Source: Nitratidesulfovibrio termitidis HI1
GTDB lineage: Bacteria > Desulfobacterota > Desulfovibrionia > Desulfovibrionales > Desulfovibrionaceae
Length of the DNA: 64,000 nucleotides
Direction: 5' to 3'
Assembly (NCBI RefSeq): GCF_000504305.1
Contig: NZ_KI632512.1
Location: forward strand, 27,307-91,306
Part shown: positions 43,270-54,659 of the stretch, piece after piece
Layout of the letters: each line of letters opens with the position of its first letter
Position numbering within the stretch: the first letter of the stretch is position 1
Notes under the pieces: generated by a model
Database searches by the model: none
What the model was told of the DNA's origin: nothing
What the model saw: the letters and a program-made list of their open reading frames with translations, nothing else
Program-made: the position numbers and the translations under genes

Positions 43270-45765
43270 CTACATGGTCCCGTGTTCGGTACGGGCGATC
43301 AGATCGTTCTGCAGGTCGGGCGACAGGTCCACGAAGTAGGCGCTGTACCCCGCGATGCGCACGATGAGGTTGCGGTACTTCTCGGGGTCGCGCTGGGCGG
43401 CGAGAAGGGTTTCGCGGTTGATGACGTTGAACTGCACGTGCCACAGCTTCAGGTCGCAGAAGGTGCGGATGAACGAAACCAGCTTCTGGGTGCCGTCATC
43501 GCCTTCCAGGCACTTGGGTGTGAACTTGATGTTCAGCATGCGTGCCGCGCGCGAACGGTAGCCGTAGTTCTTGGAACTGAAGTTGGACAGCAGCACCGCC
43601 GTGGGGCCGTTGACGTCGGCCCCGTGCGAGGCGGACGAGCCGTCGGACAGCGGGGACCACGCCTTGCGCCCGTTGGGGGTGGCGCTGACCACCTTGCCGA
43701 ACGGCACGTGCGAGGTGAAGGGCACGTAGCGCACGTCGTTGTGCATGCCGAGATCCTTGGAGTAGCGGGCCCCGTATTCCACGGACAACTGGTCGATGTC
43801 GCGGGCGATGGTGTCGGCGTAGTCGTCGTTGTTGCCGTAGCAGGGGGCGTTCCGCAGGATCTGGCGCACGTCTTCCTTGCCCTCGAAGTTGCATTCCAGG
43901 GCTTCGATGACTTCCGCCATGGTCAGGGTCTTGTCTTCAAAGACCACCTTCTTCAGCGCCGCCAGCGAGTCCACCACGGTGCCGTAGCCGATGTATTCGA
44001 AGTAGCCGAGGTTGATGCCCTCGGGAATCTGCGGGGTATGCAGGTCGAGGCAGTGCTTCATGCACAGGTCGTGCAGGGTGGAGCCCATGGGCTGCGCAAA
44101 GTGGCGGGCACGCAGGTTGTTGATGATGTGCTGCTGCATGAAGGCCGTCTTCAGGAACAGCTTGTGCTGGGCCACGTAGGCGTTCCACAGGTCGTCCCAG
44201 CTCTTGAATTCGCAGGGGTCGCCGGTGTGCTCGCCAAGGTCCGCCTCGCCGTATTTCTTCATGCGGCCGTTGTAGAGCACCATTTCCAGCGCGGCGGCGA
44301 AGTTGATGTAGGCGCCGCCAGAGGTGTAGGTGTCGCGGTTGGGCATGCGCGCTTCGGTGCAGCCCGACACGGCGTAGTCGTACGCTTCTTCGAAGGTGGC
44401 CCCCTTGGAGACGTACAGCGGCACGATTTCCTCATCGTTGATCAGCTTGGGAAAGCCCGAGCCGTCCTTGATGGTTTCCGCCACTTCCCACAGGTAGCGT
44501 TCCGGCGCACGCGAGTGGATGCGCGCCGCAAGGTCGGGGTAGTGCAGCGGGAATTCGCGCTTGGACTTCAGGAACAGATAGGTCAGGTCGTTGGTGGCGT
44601 CCTGGCCGTCGGTGGTCTGGCCGCCCACGGTCACCGCTTCCCAGTGGGCATAGCCTTCGTTGAAGGCGCCGCCGGTGGGCGAGATGTACAGGTCGATGAA
44701 CTGGGCCATGCCCACCCACATGCACTCGATGAGCTCAAGAGCGGACTCTTCGGTCAGGCGGCCTTCGGCCATGTCCTTTTCGTAGAACGGGTAGAAGTAC
44801 TGGTCCATACGCCCGTTGGAGACGATGGTGCCGGTCTTCTGCTCGATGCGCGAGAACATCTGGGTGAACCACTGCGACTGCACGGCCTCGCGGAAGGTGC
44901 GGGCGGGGTGTTCGGGCACGCGTTCGCAGATGTCGGCCATGGTCAGCAGTTCGGCCTTGCGGGGGGCGTTGGTTTCCACGGCGGCCTTTTCGCGCGCAAG
45001 AGCGGCATGACGCCTGGCCCAGATGACCATGGCGTCGCACACGATGGTCACGGCTTCAAGGAAGGGGCGCTTTTCGCAGTTGTCGGCGGGGCTCAGCGGG
45101 TCGAGGGCGGCCAGCTTCTCCAGGGCTTCCTGCTTCAGGCCGCCAAAGCCCTTGTTGAGCACCTTTTCGTAGTCGTGTACCCACTGGATGGAAGAGCGGA
45201 ACGACGAGGTTTCATTGACGATGAAGCGCGAGTGCAGGCCTTCGGAATCGTCGTAGGTCAGCTTGTGCACATCGGCGGGCAGGGCCAGGTTGAGGCTTTC
45301 GTGGTAGGTCTTGCCCTTCCAGAACGGTGCGATCTCGTCCACGACCACGCGGGCGTCTTCCGGGGTGATGGTGAAGGGCGATTCGGTGCGCTTGGGCAGG
45401 TCTTCGATGGCAAGGCCCAGGAAGTCGCCGTCCAGTTCCGGGTACAGGATGCCGTAGCGCCCCTGCGCACCGGCGCGGCCCGCCAGCAGCTGGTGGTCGT
45501 CGATGTACACGGTGATGTTTTCGGCGATGTGCTTCATGGCCTTGGCCCAGCGCAGCACCAGCGGCTGCCCTTCGGTGGCGCGCATGGATTCGGTGAAGTA
45601 CTTGGCGCGTTCGACGTCGATGCGCGGGCGCAGGCCCTCGAACGATTCGAGGATGGTGAATACCCGGCTGTGGCCTGCGCGGAAGCGGTCTTCCTTGCCT
45701 TCCATCTTGTCGAACAGGCGCTGCTCGTGCGGGGTCATGACCTCGCAGCATTCGGGATTGCGCAT
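43270..45765 (-). CDS. islA: Isethionate sulfite-lyase, glycyl radical enzyme
   Basis: This encodes 831 residues from ATG 45765 (AAGGAG seven bases upstream). The catalytic Cys469 lies in VSGCTEAR with Glu471, and Gly806 in RIAGYSAYF is the radical site; both positions correspond closely to the Bilophila enzyme as I recall it. It cleaves isethionate to acetaldehyde and sulfite, the latter an electron acceptor for sulfite reduction. Context is specific: a glycyl-radical activase, a TRAP transporter and a sigma-54 regulator in the arrangement known from D. vulgaris (iseG/H). Other lyases of the family (choline, hydroxyproline) have different signatures. Confidence 0.87.
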   Translation of the reverse strand: MRNPECCEVMTPHEQRLFDKMEGKEDRFRAGHSRVFTILESFEGLRPRIDVERAKYFTESMRATEGQPLVLRWAKAMKHIAENITVYIDDHQLLAGRAGAQGRYGILYPELDGDFLGLAIEDLPKRTESPFTITPEDARVVVDEIAPFWKGKTYHESLNLALPADVHKLTYDDSEGLHSRFIVNETSSFRSSIQWVHDYEKVLNKGFGGLKQEALEKLAALDPLSPADNCEKRPFLEAVTIVCDAMVIWARRHAALAREKAAVETNAPRKAELLTMADICERVPEHPARTFREAVQSQWFTQMFSRIEQKTGTIVSNGRMDQYFYPFYEKDMAEGRLTEESALELIECMWVGMAQFIDLYISPTGGAFNEGYAHWEAVTVGGQTTDGQDATNDLTYLFLKSKREFPLHYPDLAARIHSRAPERYLWEVAETIKDGSGFPKLINDEEIVPLYVSKGATFEEAYDYAVSGCTEARMPNRDTYTSGGAYINFAAALEMVLYNGRMKKYGEADLGEHTGDPCEFKSWDDLWNAYVAQHKLFLKTAFMQQHIINNLRARHFAQPMGSTLHDLCMKHCLDLHTPQIPEGINLGYFEYIGYGTVVDSLAALKKVVFEDKTLTMAEVIEALECNFEGKEDVRQILRNAPCYGNNDDYADTIARDIDQLSVEYGARYSKDLGMHNDVRYVPFTSHVPFGKVVSATPNGRKAWSPLSDGSSASHGADVNGPTAVLLSNFSSKNYGYRSRAARMLNIKFTPKCLEGDDGTQKLVSFIRTFCDLKLWHVQFNVINRETLLAAQRDPEKYRNLIVRIAGYSAYFVDLSPDLQNDLIARTEHGTM

Positions 45766-45832
45766 GATGATTCTCCTTTGACTGGGCTGTTGGTTCGCTG
45801 AGGTTCTCAATGGTCCGGTCGGCCCGGTGGCG

Positions 45833-45861
45833 GGCCGCCCCGAGGTCGCATCGGGGCGGCC
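45833..45861 (-). promoter_or_regulatory. Intercistronic hairpin between dctQM and islA
   Basis: GGCCGCCCCGA pairs perfectly with TCGGGGCGGCC (11 bp) around a 7-nt loop, 68 bp upstream of islA. There is no T-run. Likely a stability or partial-termination element between transporter and lyase. Confidence 0.6.
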
Positions 45862-45889
45862 TGTGCCGGGCATTCTCGTTTCCGGGGTG

Positions 45890-47770
45890 CTACCTGGTAA
45901 GAATCAGGGACACGTCGGGAACGTAGGTGATCAGAAGCAGGATGCCGATCATCACCAGCAGCAGCGGCAGGGCCACGCGCGCCAGTGGTTCCAGCTTGCA
46001 GCGGGCGATGCCGCTGGCCACGAAGAGGTTCACCCCCACCGGCGGCGTGACGAAGCCGAGGGCCAGGTTGACCACCATCACGATGCCGAAGTGCAACGGA
46101 TCAACCCCCACCTTGATCACGATGGGCAGCAGGATGGGCGTAAGGATCACGATGGCCGCCAGGGCTTCCATGAAGGTGCCCACCCACAGCAGCAGCAGGT
46201 TGATCAGCAGCAGGATGAGGAACTTGTTTTCGGTCAGGCTCAGCATGGCCTCGGCGATGCGGGTGGGCACCTGCTCGATGGTCATGATGTTGCCGAAGAT
46301 GGTGGCCATGGACATCAGGATGATGACGATGGCCGAGGTGCTGCACGATTCCATGAAGCACCGCATCAGGTTGCGCAGCTTGATCTCGCGGTACACGAAC
46401 AGCCCCACGATCAACCCGTAGAGCGCCGCCACGGCCGCTGCTTCGGTGGGGGTCATGATGCCGCCGTAGATGCCGCCAAGGATGATCACCGGCACCATCA
46501 GGGCCCATTTGGCCTCCCAGGCCGCGCGGGCAAAGGTGGACAGGTTGCGGGTGCGCGCCTCGCCGTGCCAGCCGCGCTTCTTCGAGTAGAAGTAGGCGTA
46601 GGCCATGAGCGCAAAGCCGGTAAGCATGCCGGGCACGATGCCGCCCAGAAACAGCTTGCCGATGGAGACCTGCGCGGAGATGCCGTAGACCACAAAGGGG
46701 TTGCTGGGGGGAATCATGACCCCGATGGCCCCGGCGCAGGCCACCACGGCGGCGGAGAACAGCTTGTCGTAGCCGCGCTCCACCATGGCCGGGATGGTCA
46801 GCGAGCCGATGGCCGCCACCGTGGCCGGGCCGGAGCCGCTGATGGCCGCGAAGAACATGCAGGTGGCGATGGTGGCCAGGGCCATGCCGCCGGGCAACGC
46901 GCCCACCATTTCGTCGGCCAGGGCCAGCAGGCGGCGCGAAAGGCCGCCCGCACCCATGAACACGCCCGCCGCGATAAAGAACGGGATGGCCATGATGGGA
47001 AAGCTGTCGATGGAGGTGAAGGCCACCTGCGCCACGTAGTCGATGGGCAGGGTGCCCGCACCGATGACGGTGGCCAGCGCCGACAGGCCGAGGCTGATGG
47101 CGATGGGTACCCCCACCACCAGGAACAGCAGAAAGTAGCCGAACAGCAGGGTGAGCGCGCTGAAATCGGTGTCCAGCAGCACCGGAGCGGCCATGGCGGC
47201 GCAGAACGCGAACGCGAGAAGGGTGTCCTTCAGCCCGATTTCCTGGGCCTGGCTGAACAGGTCCTGCAACAGGCGCACGGCCATCAGGCCGAACCCCACG
47301 GGCAGGATCAGGTACGGAATGGCGTAGGGTATCTGAAGGGCGGGCGTGGTCTGCGGAAACTCCAGCATCATGGAGATGTGGTTGGTGCCCATGTACAGCA
47401 CCACCGCCGTCAGCACCAGGAAGCAGACGTCCACCACCACCCAGCTCATCTTCTGCAGGCGGGGGGACAGGCGATCGTACACGATGTCCACGCGGATGTT
47501 CGTACGGTCGCGGATGGCCAGCGGAATGGCCAGGTACGAAATCCAGATGAAGATGAAGCGGGCCAGTTCCTCGGTCCACACAGCCGCACCGGACCCCGAA
47601 TACATGTGGGTGATGATGTAGCGGTAGGCGGTCTGAAACGAGATGATCAGGATGATCGCCAGCATTCCCGCGAACAGGAACGGCTTTTCGAAATTCTCAT
47701 CCAGTTTCTTCAGAAGTCCCGCCCGGCTTGCGGGGGGGGCTTCCGTGATGGCCGCGGAAAGTTCGTTCAT
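45890..47770 (-). CDS. TRAP transporter fused small and large permease (DctQ-DctM), isethionate uptake
   Basis: This encodes 626 residues from ATG 47770. The first 200 are the DctQ-like small subunit with four membrane segments ([30 protein letters not shown]). The rest is the DctM large permease with about 12 segments, with [30 protein letters not shown] and [14 protein letters not shown] and a C-terminal [16 protein letters not shown], hallmarks of TRAP-M. The import is driven by Na+ or H+ gradient. Fused QM proteins are a recognised variant. It serves the binding protein upstream. Confidence 0.88.
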   Translation of the reverse strand: MNELSAAITEAPPASRAGLLKKLDENFEKPFLFAGMLAIILIISFQTAYRYIITHMYSGSGAAVWTEELARFIFIWISYLAIPLAIRDRTNIRVDIVYDRLSPRLQKMSWVVVDVCFLVLTAVVLYMGTNHISMMLEFPQTTPALQIPYAIPYLILPVGFGLMAVRLLQDLFSQAQEIGLKDTLLAFAFCAAMAAPVLLDTDFSALTLLFGYFLLFLVVGVPIAISLGLSALATVIGAGTLPIDYVAQVAFTSIDSFPIMAIPFFIAAGVFMGAGGLSRRLLALADEMVGALPGGMALATIATCMFFAAISGSGPATVAAIGSLTIPAMVERGYDKLFSAAVVACAGAIGVMIPPSNPFVVYGISAQVSIGKLFLGGIVPGMLTGFALMAYAYFYSKKRGWHGEARTRNLSTFARAAWEAKWALMVPVIILGGIYGGIMTPTEAAAVAALYGLIVGLFVYREIKLRNLMRCFMESCSTSAIVIILMSMATIFGNIMTIEQVPTRIAEAMLSLTENKFLILLLINLLLLWVGTFMEALAAIVILTPILLPIVIKVGVDPLHFGIVMVVNLALGFVTPPVGVNLFVASGIARCKLEPLARVALPLLLVMIGILLLITYVPDVSLILTR

Positions 47771-47876
47771 TGTCGTTGCCTCTTGTTGCTTGGCATGCCG
47801 CACCCGGCGGCCAGGTGATGTCCGTCGCGGCGTCGACCGCGGGCAAGGACACGGAAAGTGTCTGCATGTACCGGCA

Positions 47877-47904
47877 GGCGGGGAAGGCCTGCGACTTCCC
47901 CGCC
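47877..47904 (-). promoter_or_regulatory. Hairpin between the TRAP binding protein and permease genes
   Basis: GGCGGGGAAG pairs with CTTCCCCGCC (10 bp). Such hairpins after binding-protein genes let the binding protein mRNA outnumber the permease mRNA. Confidence 0.65.
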
Positions 47905-47930
47905 CCCGGTCGGGCGATCAGGCGGACCGG

Positions 47931-49118
<1,188 letters not shown>

Positions 49119-49190
49119 TCATTTTGGATTCATTTTCGCAACACCTTGAGGATAAGGTGAGTAATTACATAATGTTGATGTGAAAACGTC

Positions 49191-49214
49191 CATGGTTGCA
49201 AGTCTGCAACCATG
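49191..49214. promoter_or_regulatory. Palindrome, likely binding site for the isethionate activator
   Basis: CATGGTTGCA-agtc-TGCAACCATG is a perfect 10+4+10 inverted repeat, lying about 170 bp upstream of the dctP promoter and 240 bp upstream of the opposite promoter. Spacing suits an enhancer-bound sigma-54 activator serving both directions. Confidence 0.65.
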
Positions 49215-49452
49215 ATACAGGGATGCAACACTCGCACGGTGTTTTTTGTACGGGGATAATTTCACATGATGCGGTTTGCGGGGCCGAGGCGTGGCGGAAT
49301 GCCCGTGGGGTGGCTGTGTCCGCGCGTGGCTGGAGACCCTGCGAGCACGTTGTGTCAGGCGTCATGCTGGTTTTTCAGGCTGTTGTGTGGCGCGGGAGGA
49401 GACGGGGCGGCGTGCGGCAGCATGTGGCGTTTCGTCACTAGCCAGGCCCGGG

Positions 49453-49468
49453 CGGCATGGCTCTTGCT
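49453..49468 (+). promoter_or_regulatory. Sigma-54 promoter of the amidohydrolase gene
   Basis: CGGCATGGCTCTTGCT has GG (49454-49455) and GC (49466-49467) 12 bp apart and a perfect TTGCT -12 element; two bases of TGGCACG differ. It lies 37 bp from the ATG with AAGGAG between. Confidence 0.65.
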
Positions 49469-49505
49469 CACTTGGGGCGCCATTTCACGTCACAAGGAGA
49501 GACTC

Positions 49506-50348
49506 ATGGCTATCATCGATTTCCGTTTTCGCCCCAACACCCCGGAAACCATTACCGGCATTGCCACCAGCGCCATGTTCAAGGCCGCCTGCGAGGCCAT
49601 CGGCTTCGAACGCCGCAAGCCCCAGCCGCTGGACGAAATCGTGGCTGGCCTGGACGCACGCGGCGTCGACCTGTGCGTGATCACAGGGCGCGACAGCGAA
49701 ACCACCTACGGCTCGCCTTCCAACAATCCCGGCGTGCTGTCTTTCGTGCGGGCATACCCCACGCGGTTCATCGGCTTCTGGGGCGTGGATCCGCACAAGG
49801 GCATGGCCGCCGTGCGCGACCTGCGCCATGCGGTGACCGAACTCGGCATGCGCGGCGCCTCCATCGATCCGTACCTGGCGCACATCAGGCCCAACGAGGC
49901 GCGCTACTACCCCATCTATGCCGCCTGCTGCGACCTTGGCATTCCGGTGGTCATCACCACCGCGCCCCCGCCTCAGGTGGCCGGGGCGGTGATGGACTAT
50001 ACCGACCCGCGCCATGTGGATGTCGTGGCCCGCGACTTTCCGGACCTGACCATCGTCATGAGCCACGGCGGCTACCCGTTCGTGAACGAGGCCATCTTCA
50101 CCTGCCTGCGCAACGCCAACGTGTACATGGACTGCTCGGAATACGAGCTTGCGCCCATGGCCGATGCCTATGTACAGGCAATGTCCTCGTTCATTCCCGA
50201 CAAGGTGGTCTTTGCCAGTGCGCACCCGTTCATCGAACAGGCCGACGCGCTGGACGTATACGCAAAGATGCCCCTGTCGGACGAGGTGCGTCACAAGATC
50301 ATGTACGGGAATGCGCTGCGCATTCTCGGCGGCATCCTTCCCTCCTAG
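49506..50348 (+). CDS. Amidohydrolase-2-like protein lacking the N-terminal HxH
   Basis: This encodes 280 residues from ATG 49506 (AAGGAGAGACTC upstream). The overall TIM-barrel of the amidohydrolase_2 (PF04909) family is visible: RFIGFWGVDPHKGMAAVRDLRHAVTELGMRGASIDP, then ITTAPPPQ, IVMSHGGYPFVNE and VFASAHPFIEQADALDV. Strand 1 reads IIDFRFRPN, with Arg at both places where family members have the metal ligands H-x-H. So a metal site of different make-up or a non-hydrolytic role is likely. Divergent from the isethionate operon, sharing the control region; followed by a TauE-like gene. Confidence 0.72.
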   Translation: MAIIDFRFRPNTPETITGIATSAMFKAACEAIGFERRKPQPLDEIVAGLDARGVDLCVITGRDSETTYGSPSNNPGVLSFVRAYPTRFIGFWGVDPHKGMAAVRDLRHAVTELGMRGASIDPYLAHIRPNEARYYPIYAACCDLGIPVVITTAPPPQVAGAVMDYTDPRHVDVVARDFPDLTIVMSHGGYPFVNEAIFTCLRNANVYMDCSEYELAPMADAYVQAMSSFIPDKVVFASAHPFIEQADALDVYAKMPLSDEVRHKIMYGNALRILGGILPS

Positions 50349-50410
50349 CGTGCCAGCGGTGGCCGACTGCCATGGTGCGGTCGGCCACCGACAACGACCC
50401 CCGGAGCATC

Positions 50411-51148
50411 ATGACCGAAGGACTTCTCATTGCCATGTTGGGCTGGTGGCTTGGCGGCTTCATCAACAACATCGTCGGATTCGGTGCCGCGCTGGTGGCG
50501 CTGCCCGTGGTGGCCCTGGGCAACGAGATGGCCGTCGCCGTTCCCGGTTCGGCACTCATCGTGCTGGCCCTCAACATGCAGCTGGCCTGGAGCTACCGCC
50601 AGCATCTGGAGCGCGGCCTCGGCCTGTGGCCCCTTATCCTGGGGGGGCTGCCGGGCGCCCTGGCGGGGGTGCTGATGTTGCGGCACATTCCCGATGCCGG
50701 TTTGCGGCTGGGCCTTGGCGTGCTGCTTGTCGGGTACGCCCTGTGGGGGCTGCTGCGCGCAAGGCCCGGCCGCAGGGCGCTGCACCGCGCATGGGGAGCG
50801 GTGGCCGGCTTCTTTTCCACCAGTCTCGGCACGGCCTACGGCATCAATGGACCGGCACTGGCCATCTACCTGTCGTTCCGGGGGAGCACCCCGCAGGAGA
50901 CCAAGGCCGCGCTGGGGGTGTTCTTCATCGTCAGCGGCGTCATCATAGTGGTCGCGCAGACTCTGGCGGGGGTGCAGTCTGCGGCAACGGTGCTGCAGTT
51001 CGCCGCGTCGCTGCCGTCGGTGATGCTGGGTGGCTGGGCGGGCATCGCGGTGTCCCGGCGTCTGCCCGACGGCAACCTGCATGGCGCGCTGTTCGTGATG
51101 TTGCTGCTCATGGGGGCCAACCTCGTCCGGCAGGGCATGGGATTCTGA
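50411..51148 (+). CDS. TauE/SafE family membrane exporter (sulfite or organosulfonate)
   Basis: This encodes 245 residues with about seven or eight membrane segments and the family features GGFINNIVGFGAALVALPVVALGNEMA near the N-terminus and a repeat in the second half (SLGTAYGINGPALAIYL). Family members export sulfite, sulfoacetate and related anions. It follows the amidohydrolase by 62 bp, both downstream of a sigma-54 promoter divergent from isethionate lyase. Release of surplus sulfite formed by the lyase is a natural role, by inference. A terminator at 51311-51352 follows. Confidence 0.8.
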   Translation: MTEGLLIAMLGWWLGGFINNIVGFGAALVALPVVALGNEMAVAVPGSALIVLALNMQLAWSYRQHLERGLGLWPLILGGLPGALAGVLMLRHIPDAGLRLGLGVLLVGYALWGLLRARPGRRALHRAWGAVAGFFSTSLGTAYGINGPALAIYLSFRGSTPQETKAALGVFFIVSGVIIVVAQTLAGVQSAATVLQFAASLPSVMLGGWAGIAVSRRLPDGNLHGALFVMLLLMGANLVRQGMGF

Positions 51149-51310
51149 TCCTTCCCGCCGGAGCGTCACCGGAAAGCTGCCCCGCACGTCCGGCATCCGC
51201 GCTGCCGCCCGAACCGCATGCGGGGGCACTGTCGCGCCGCAACCGGTGAAATGTACCGAATGGTACGCAGTGACGCCCAAAATGTATCCAGCTACCAAGT
51301 GGCCCCGTAG

Positions 51311-51352
51311 CCCCGCTGGCACGCACGTGTCGGCGGGGTTTCTGTATTTTTT
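51311..51352 (+). terminator. Terminator of the amidohydrolase-TauE unit
   Basis: CCCCGC pairs with GCGGGG with further inner pairing (TGGCACG / CGTGTCG imperfect), followed by tttctgtatttttt. Confidence 0.8.
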
Positions 51353-51415
51353 GTAACATCATGCAATTAAAGACTTCTGGTCCGGATTTGTCGCGCTCTT
51401 CCGGTGTGAAAATGC

Positions 51416-51432
51416 GTGGCATATGCTTTGCT
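51416..51432 (+). promoter_or_regulatory. Sigma-54 promoter of nifV
   Basis: GTGGCATATGCTTTGCT has GG (51418-51419) and GC (51430-51431) at -24/-12 spacing and a perfect TTGCT. Transcription would begin near 51443, only about 9 bases before the AAAGGAGG (51452-51459) of nifV. Confidence 0.78.
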
Positions 51433-51463
51433 GTTATGCCTCCGCAAGCATAAAGGAGGCGGC

Positions 51464-52759
51464 ATGAGCGCGGCCTGTGTGCCATCCCCCGGGGACACCC
51501 CGGCGGTAGCCGGAACCCGGCAGGTCATCATCAACGACACCACCCTGCGCGACGGCGAGCAGACGGCGGGCGTGGCCTTCACGCTCGGGGAGCGCCTGGC
51601 CGTGGCCCGTTCCCTGGACGCCGCCGGAGTGCCGGAGATGGAAGTGGGCATCCCGGCCATGGGCCCGCGCGAGGTGGACGAGATCCGCGCCATAGCGGCC
51701 CTTGGCCTTGCGGCCCGGCCCATCGTGTGGTGCCGCATGCACGAGGCCGATCTGGCCGCCGCGCGCACCACGGGCGTTGCCACGGTAAACCTGTCCATTC
51801 CCGTCTCCGACCAGCAGATCACCCGCAAGATCGGGCGCGACCGGGCCTGGGTGCTGCGGCGCATAGAGGCCATGACCGGCGCCGCGCTGGACATGGGCTT
51901 TGCCGTGTGCATCGGCGGCGAGGACAGCAGCCGGGCCGATCCGGACTTTCTGGCCATGGTGCTGGAAGTGGCGGAACGCTGCGGCGCGTGTCGTTTCCGC
52001 TTCGCCGACACCATGGGCGTGCTGGATCCCTTCGCCACCCATGCGCGGTTTCTGGCCATGCGCGCCCGCAGCGGCCTGGAACTGGAAATTCACGCCCATG
52101 ACGACCTGGGCCTGGCCACGGCCAATACCCTTGCCGCCGTGCGCGGCGGGGCCACCCACGCCAACACCACGGTCAACGGCTTGGGCGAGCGGGCGGGCAA
52201 TGCCCCGCTGGAAGAGGTGGTCATGGCCCTGCATCTGTTGCACGGCCAGCCTACCGGGGTGCGGCCCTCGCTGTTGCCGGGGGTGTCCGCCCTGGTGGCC
52301 GCCGCGTCGGGCCGCCCGGTGCCGCCGGGCAAGTCCATCGTGGGCGCAAACGTGTTCACCCACGAATCGGGCATCCACGTCAGCGGCCTGTTGCGCGACC
52401 CGGCCAACTACCAGCACATCGACCCGCGCGAACTGGGCCGCGATCACCGGCTGGTGCTGGGCAAGCATTCCGGCTCGGCGGCGGTGCGCTGGGCCTACGG
52501 GCGGATGGGCATCCGGCTGGATGACGAGGCCGCGCGGGCCGTGCTGCCCCTGCTGCGCGAGCATGCCGCCCACACCAAGCGTCCGCCGGAGCAGCACGAT
52601 CTGCTGCGTTTTCTGGATGCGACTCGCTACGACGGAGCGCCGGGACATGCCGGTGATTCCGTGCACGGCAACCCGCTCAGCGTGCGGTCTGGCATGTGCG
52701 GGGATAATGCCTCTGCCGCCCCCCGCGTCGCCTGTTCCTCGGAATGTCTGCCTGAATGA
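51464..52759 (+). CDS. nifV: Homocitrate synthase
   Basis: This encodes 431 residues from ATG 51464 behind AAAGGAGG. It condenses acetyl-CoA and 2-oxoglutarate to homocitrate, a ligand of the nitrogenase cofactor. Motifs: NDTTLRDGEQTAGVAFT (catalytic Arg-Asp), FRFADTMGVLDP, IHAHDDLGLATANTLAAVRGGATHANTTVNGLGERAGNAPLEEV (metal His), and ANVFTHESGIHVSGLL. The last 50 residues are low complexity and unique to this protein. It overlaps the region of the downstream activator's ribosome site, so they are coupled. Fe-only nitrogenase also needs homocitrate. Confidence 0.92.
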   Translation: MSAACVPSPGDTPAVAGTRQVIINDTTLRDGEQTAGVAFTLGERLAVARSLDAAGVPEMEVGIPAMGPREVDEIRAIAALGLAARPIVWCRMHEADLAAARTTGVATVNLSIPVSDQQITRKIGRDRAWVLRRIEAMTGAALDMGFAVCIGGEDSSRADPDFLAMVLEVAERCGACRFRFADTMGVLDPFATHARFLAMRARSGLELEIHAHDDLGLATANTLAAVRGGATHANTTVNGLGERAGNAPLEEVVMALHLLHGQPTGVRPSLLPGVSALVAAASGRPVPPGKSIVGANVFTHESGIHVSGLLRDPANYQHIDPRELGRDHRLVLGKHSGSAAVRWAYGRMGIRLDDEAARAVLPLLREHAAHTKRPPEQHDLLRFLDATRYDGAPGHAGDSVHGNPLSVRSGMCGDNASAAPRVACSSECLPE

Positions 52760-52770
52760 TGGAGGTGCAT

Positions 52771-54567
52771 ATGCGGCCCGCCCCGTTCATGGAACCCACC
52801 GATGGGGTGGAGGTGTGCTCCGGCCTGGCGCGGGGCGTCGCGTCCCCCGGCGGCGATGGTCCCGGTGGCGTCGGCAGTGACGCTTTCGACGCAACCGGCA
52901 GTGACGCCGATGCAGCGGGCGTTGCCTATCTTTCTCGTGTCCCGTCAATTTCCGCACCGGTGAGGCCCATGACCTGCGAAAAGAAACACAGCGACGAGGC
53001 GCGCACCTGCGGCGGCGGGGTGTGCCGGGGCGGCATAGTGCCCCTGCTGCACGAGATAGGGCGCATGCTGTCCGGCCCGGAAGACTTCTGCGCAGCGCTG
53101 GACCGCATCCTGGGCTACATGCACTCCGAAATGGGTGTGCGGCGCGGCATGATCAGCCTGCACCACCGCGAGTCGGGGCGCATTTTCGTGCACCGCAGCA
53201 TCGGCCTGACGCCGGAGGAGCAGGAACGCGGCGTGTACAATCTGGGCGAGGGCATCACCGGACGGGTGGTGGAGACGGCACAGCCCATCATCGTGCCCCG
53301 CATCGGCGACGAGCCCGCCTTCCTCAATCGTACTCGCAGCCTTTCCGGCGGGCCGGATCTGGAGCTTTCGTTCATGTGCGTGCCCATCCTGCGCGGCAGC
53401 AAGGTGCTGGGCACCATCAGCGCCGAGCGGCTCTACGAGGACCGGCGCTTTCTGGACCGCCACGTGGACGTGCTGACGGTGATGTCCCACATGCTGGCCC
53501 ACGCCGTGGAGTTGTACCTGGTCGAGAAGGTGGACCTGGCCCGCTGGGAACAGCGCACCCGACGGCTGGTGGACCGGCTGAAGGAGCGTTTTCACCCCGC
53601 CAGCATCATTGGCGCATCTGCCCCCATGCGCGAGGTGTACGCCCTGATGCGCAAGGTGTCCCAGACCCGCACCACCGTGCTGCTGCTGGGCGAAAGCGGT
53701 GTGGGCAAGGAGATGATCGCCAACGCCCTGCACTATGACGGCCCCAACCCGGAAGGACCGCTGGTGAAGTTCAACTGTGCGGCGCTGCCGGAAAACTTGG
53801 TGGAAAGCGAACTGTTCGGCCACGAGAGGGGTGCGTTCACCGGGGCGGTGCAGACCCGCAGGGGCCGCTTCGAGGATGCCGACGGCGGCACCATCTTTCT
53901 GGACGAAGTGGGCGAACTTTCCCCGGCCATGCAGGCCAAACTGCTGCGGGTGTTGCAGGAACGGCGCTTCGAGCGGGTGGGCGGCAACCAGAGCATTACC
54001 GTGAACATCCGCATCATCGCCGCCACCAATCGCAACCTTCAGGACATGGTGGCCCAGGGCACCTTTCGCGAGGACCTGTACTACCGGTTCAACGTGTTTC
54101 CCATCATGGTGCCGCCGCTGCGCGAGCGCGGCAGCGACATCGTGACCCTGGCCGAGCACTTCATGGCCCACTACGCCCGCGAGACGGAAAAGAACGTTGC
54201 CTCCATCGCCACATCGGCCCTGAACATGCTGGTGCAGCACGACTGGCCGGGCAACGTGCGCGAACTGGAAAACGTCATCCACCGCGCGGTGATCCTGACA
54301 GAGGACGACACCATCCACGCCCACGACCTGCCCTTGTCGTTGCAGGCGGACATGGTGCCGGACACAGGCGCGCCGTGTGGGCTGGAAGCGCGCCTGGCCT
54401 GCGTGGAATACGAGATGCTGGTGGAAGCCCTGCGCGCCCACCGGGGCAACACCACCGAGGCGGCGCGGGCGCTGGGCCTTACCCGGCGCATCATGGGCCT
54501 GCGCATGAAGCGCTTCAAGCTGACCTATCAGCAGTTTCGCAAGGGGGAGGGGGCGACTCAGGGATAG
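52771..54567 (+). CDS. Sigma-54 activator of nitrogenase genes (AnfA/VnfA type)
   Basis: Two starts are possible: ATG 52771, five bases after GGAGG, gives 598 residues; ATG 52969 gives 532, nearer the usual length of AnfA and VnfA. The first 66 residues are low complexity. The GAF domain ([30 protein letters not shown], residues 80-240) is preceded by a Cys motif (MTCEKKH, TCGGGVC) like the FeS site of VnfA. The AAA+ part has [14 protein letters not shown] and [10 protein letters not shown]; the helix-turn-helix is [23 protein letters not shown]. It should activate the anf and nif sigma-54 promoters. Which of AnfA, VnfA or NifA cannot be told. Confidence 0.8.
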   Translation: MRPAPFMEPTDGVEVCSGLARGVASPGGDGPGGVGSDAFDATGSDADAAGVAYLSRVPSISAPVRPMTCEKKHSDEARTCGGGVCRGGIVPLLHEIGRMLSGPEDFCAALDRILGYMHSEMGVRRGMISLHHRESGRIFVHRSIGLTPEEQERGVYNLGEGITGRVVETAQPIIVPRIGDEPAFLNRTRSLSGGPDLELSFMCVPILRGSKVLGTISAERLYEDRRFLDRHVDVLTVMSHMLAHAVELYLVEKVDLARWEQRTRRLVDRLKERFHPASIIGASAPMREVYALMRKVSQTRTTVLLLGESGVGKEMIANALHYDGPNPEGPLVKFNCAALPENLVESELFGHERGAFTGAVQTRRGRFEDADGGTIFLDEVGELSPAMQAKLLRVLQERRFERVGGNQSITVNIRIIAATNRNLQDMVAQGTFREDLYYRFNVFPIMVPPLRERGSDIVTLAEHFMAHYARETEKNVASIATSALNMLVQHDWPGNVRELENVIHRAVILTEDDTIHAHDLPLSLQADMVPDTGAPCGLEARLACVEYEMLVEALRAHRGNTTEAARALGLTRRIMGLRMKRFKLTYQQFRKGEGATQG

Positions 54568-54659
54568 CTCCACATGACGTACTCTCGCCCCCTTCCATGT
54601 CGCTGCCATTTCCTTTCGTTCACTCCAACCGTCCACCGCACCGTGAGAAAGGAGCCGCC

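Larger units (their letters stand above)
51149..51463. other. Intergenic region before nifV
   Basis: 315 bp between tauE-like and nifV genes. It holds the terminator at 51311-51352, the nifV sigma-54 promoter at 51416-51432 and a possible upstream activator site TGT-N10-ACG (51252-51267), one base from the NifA consensus. I see no gene. Confidence 0.6.
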
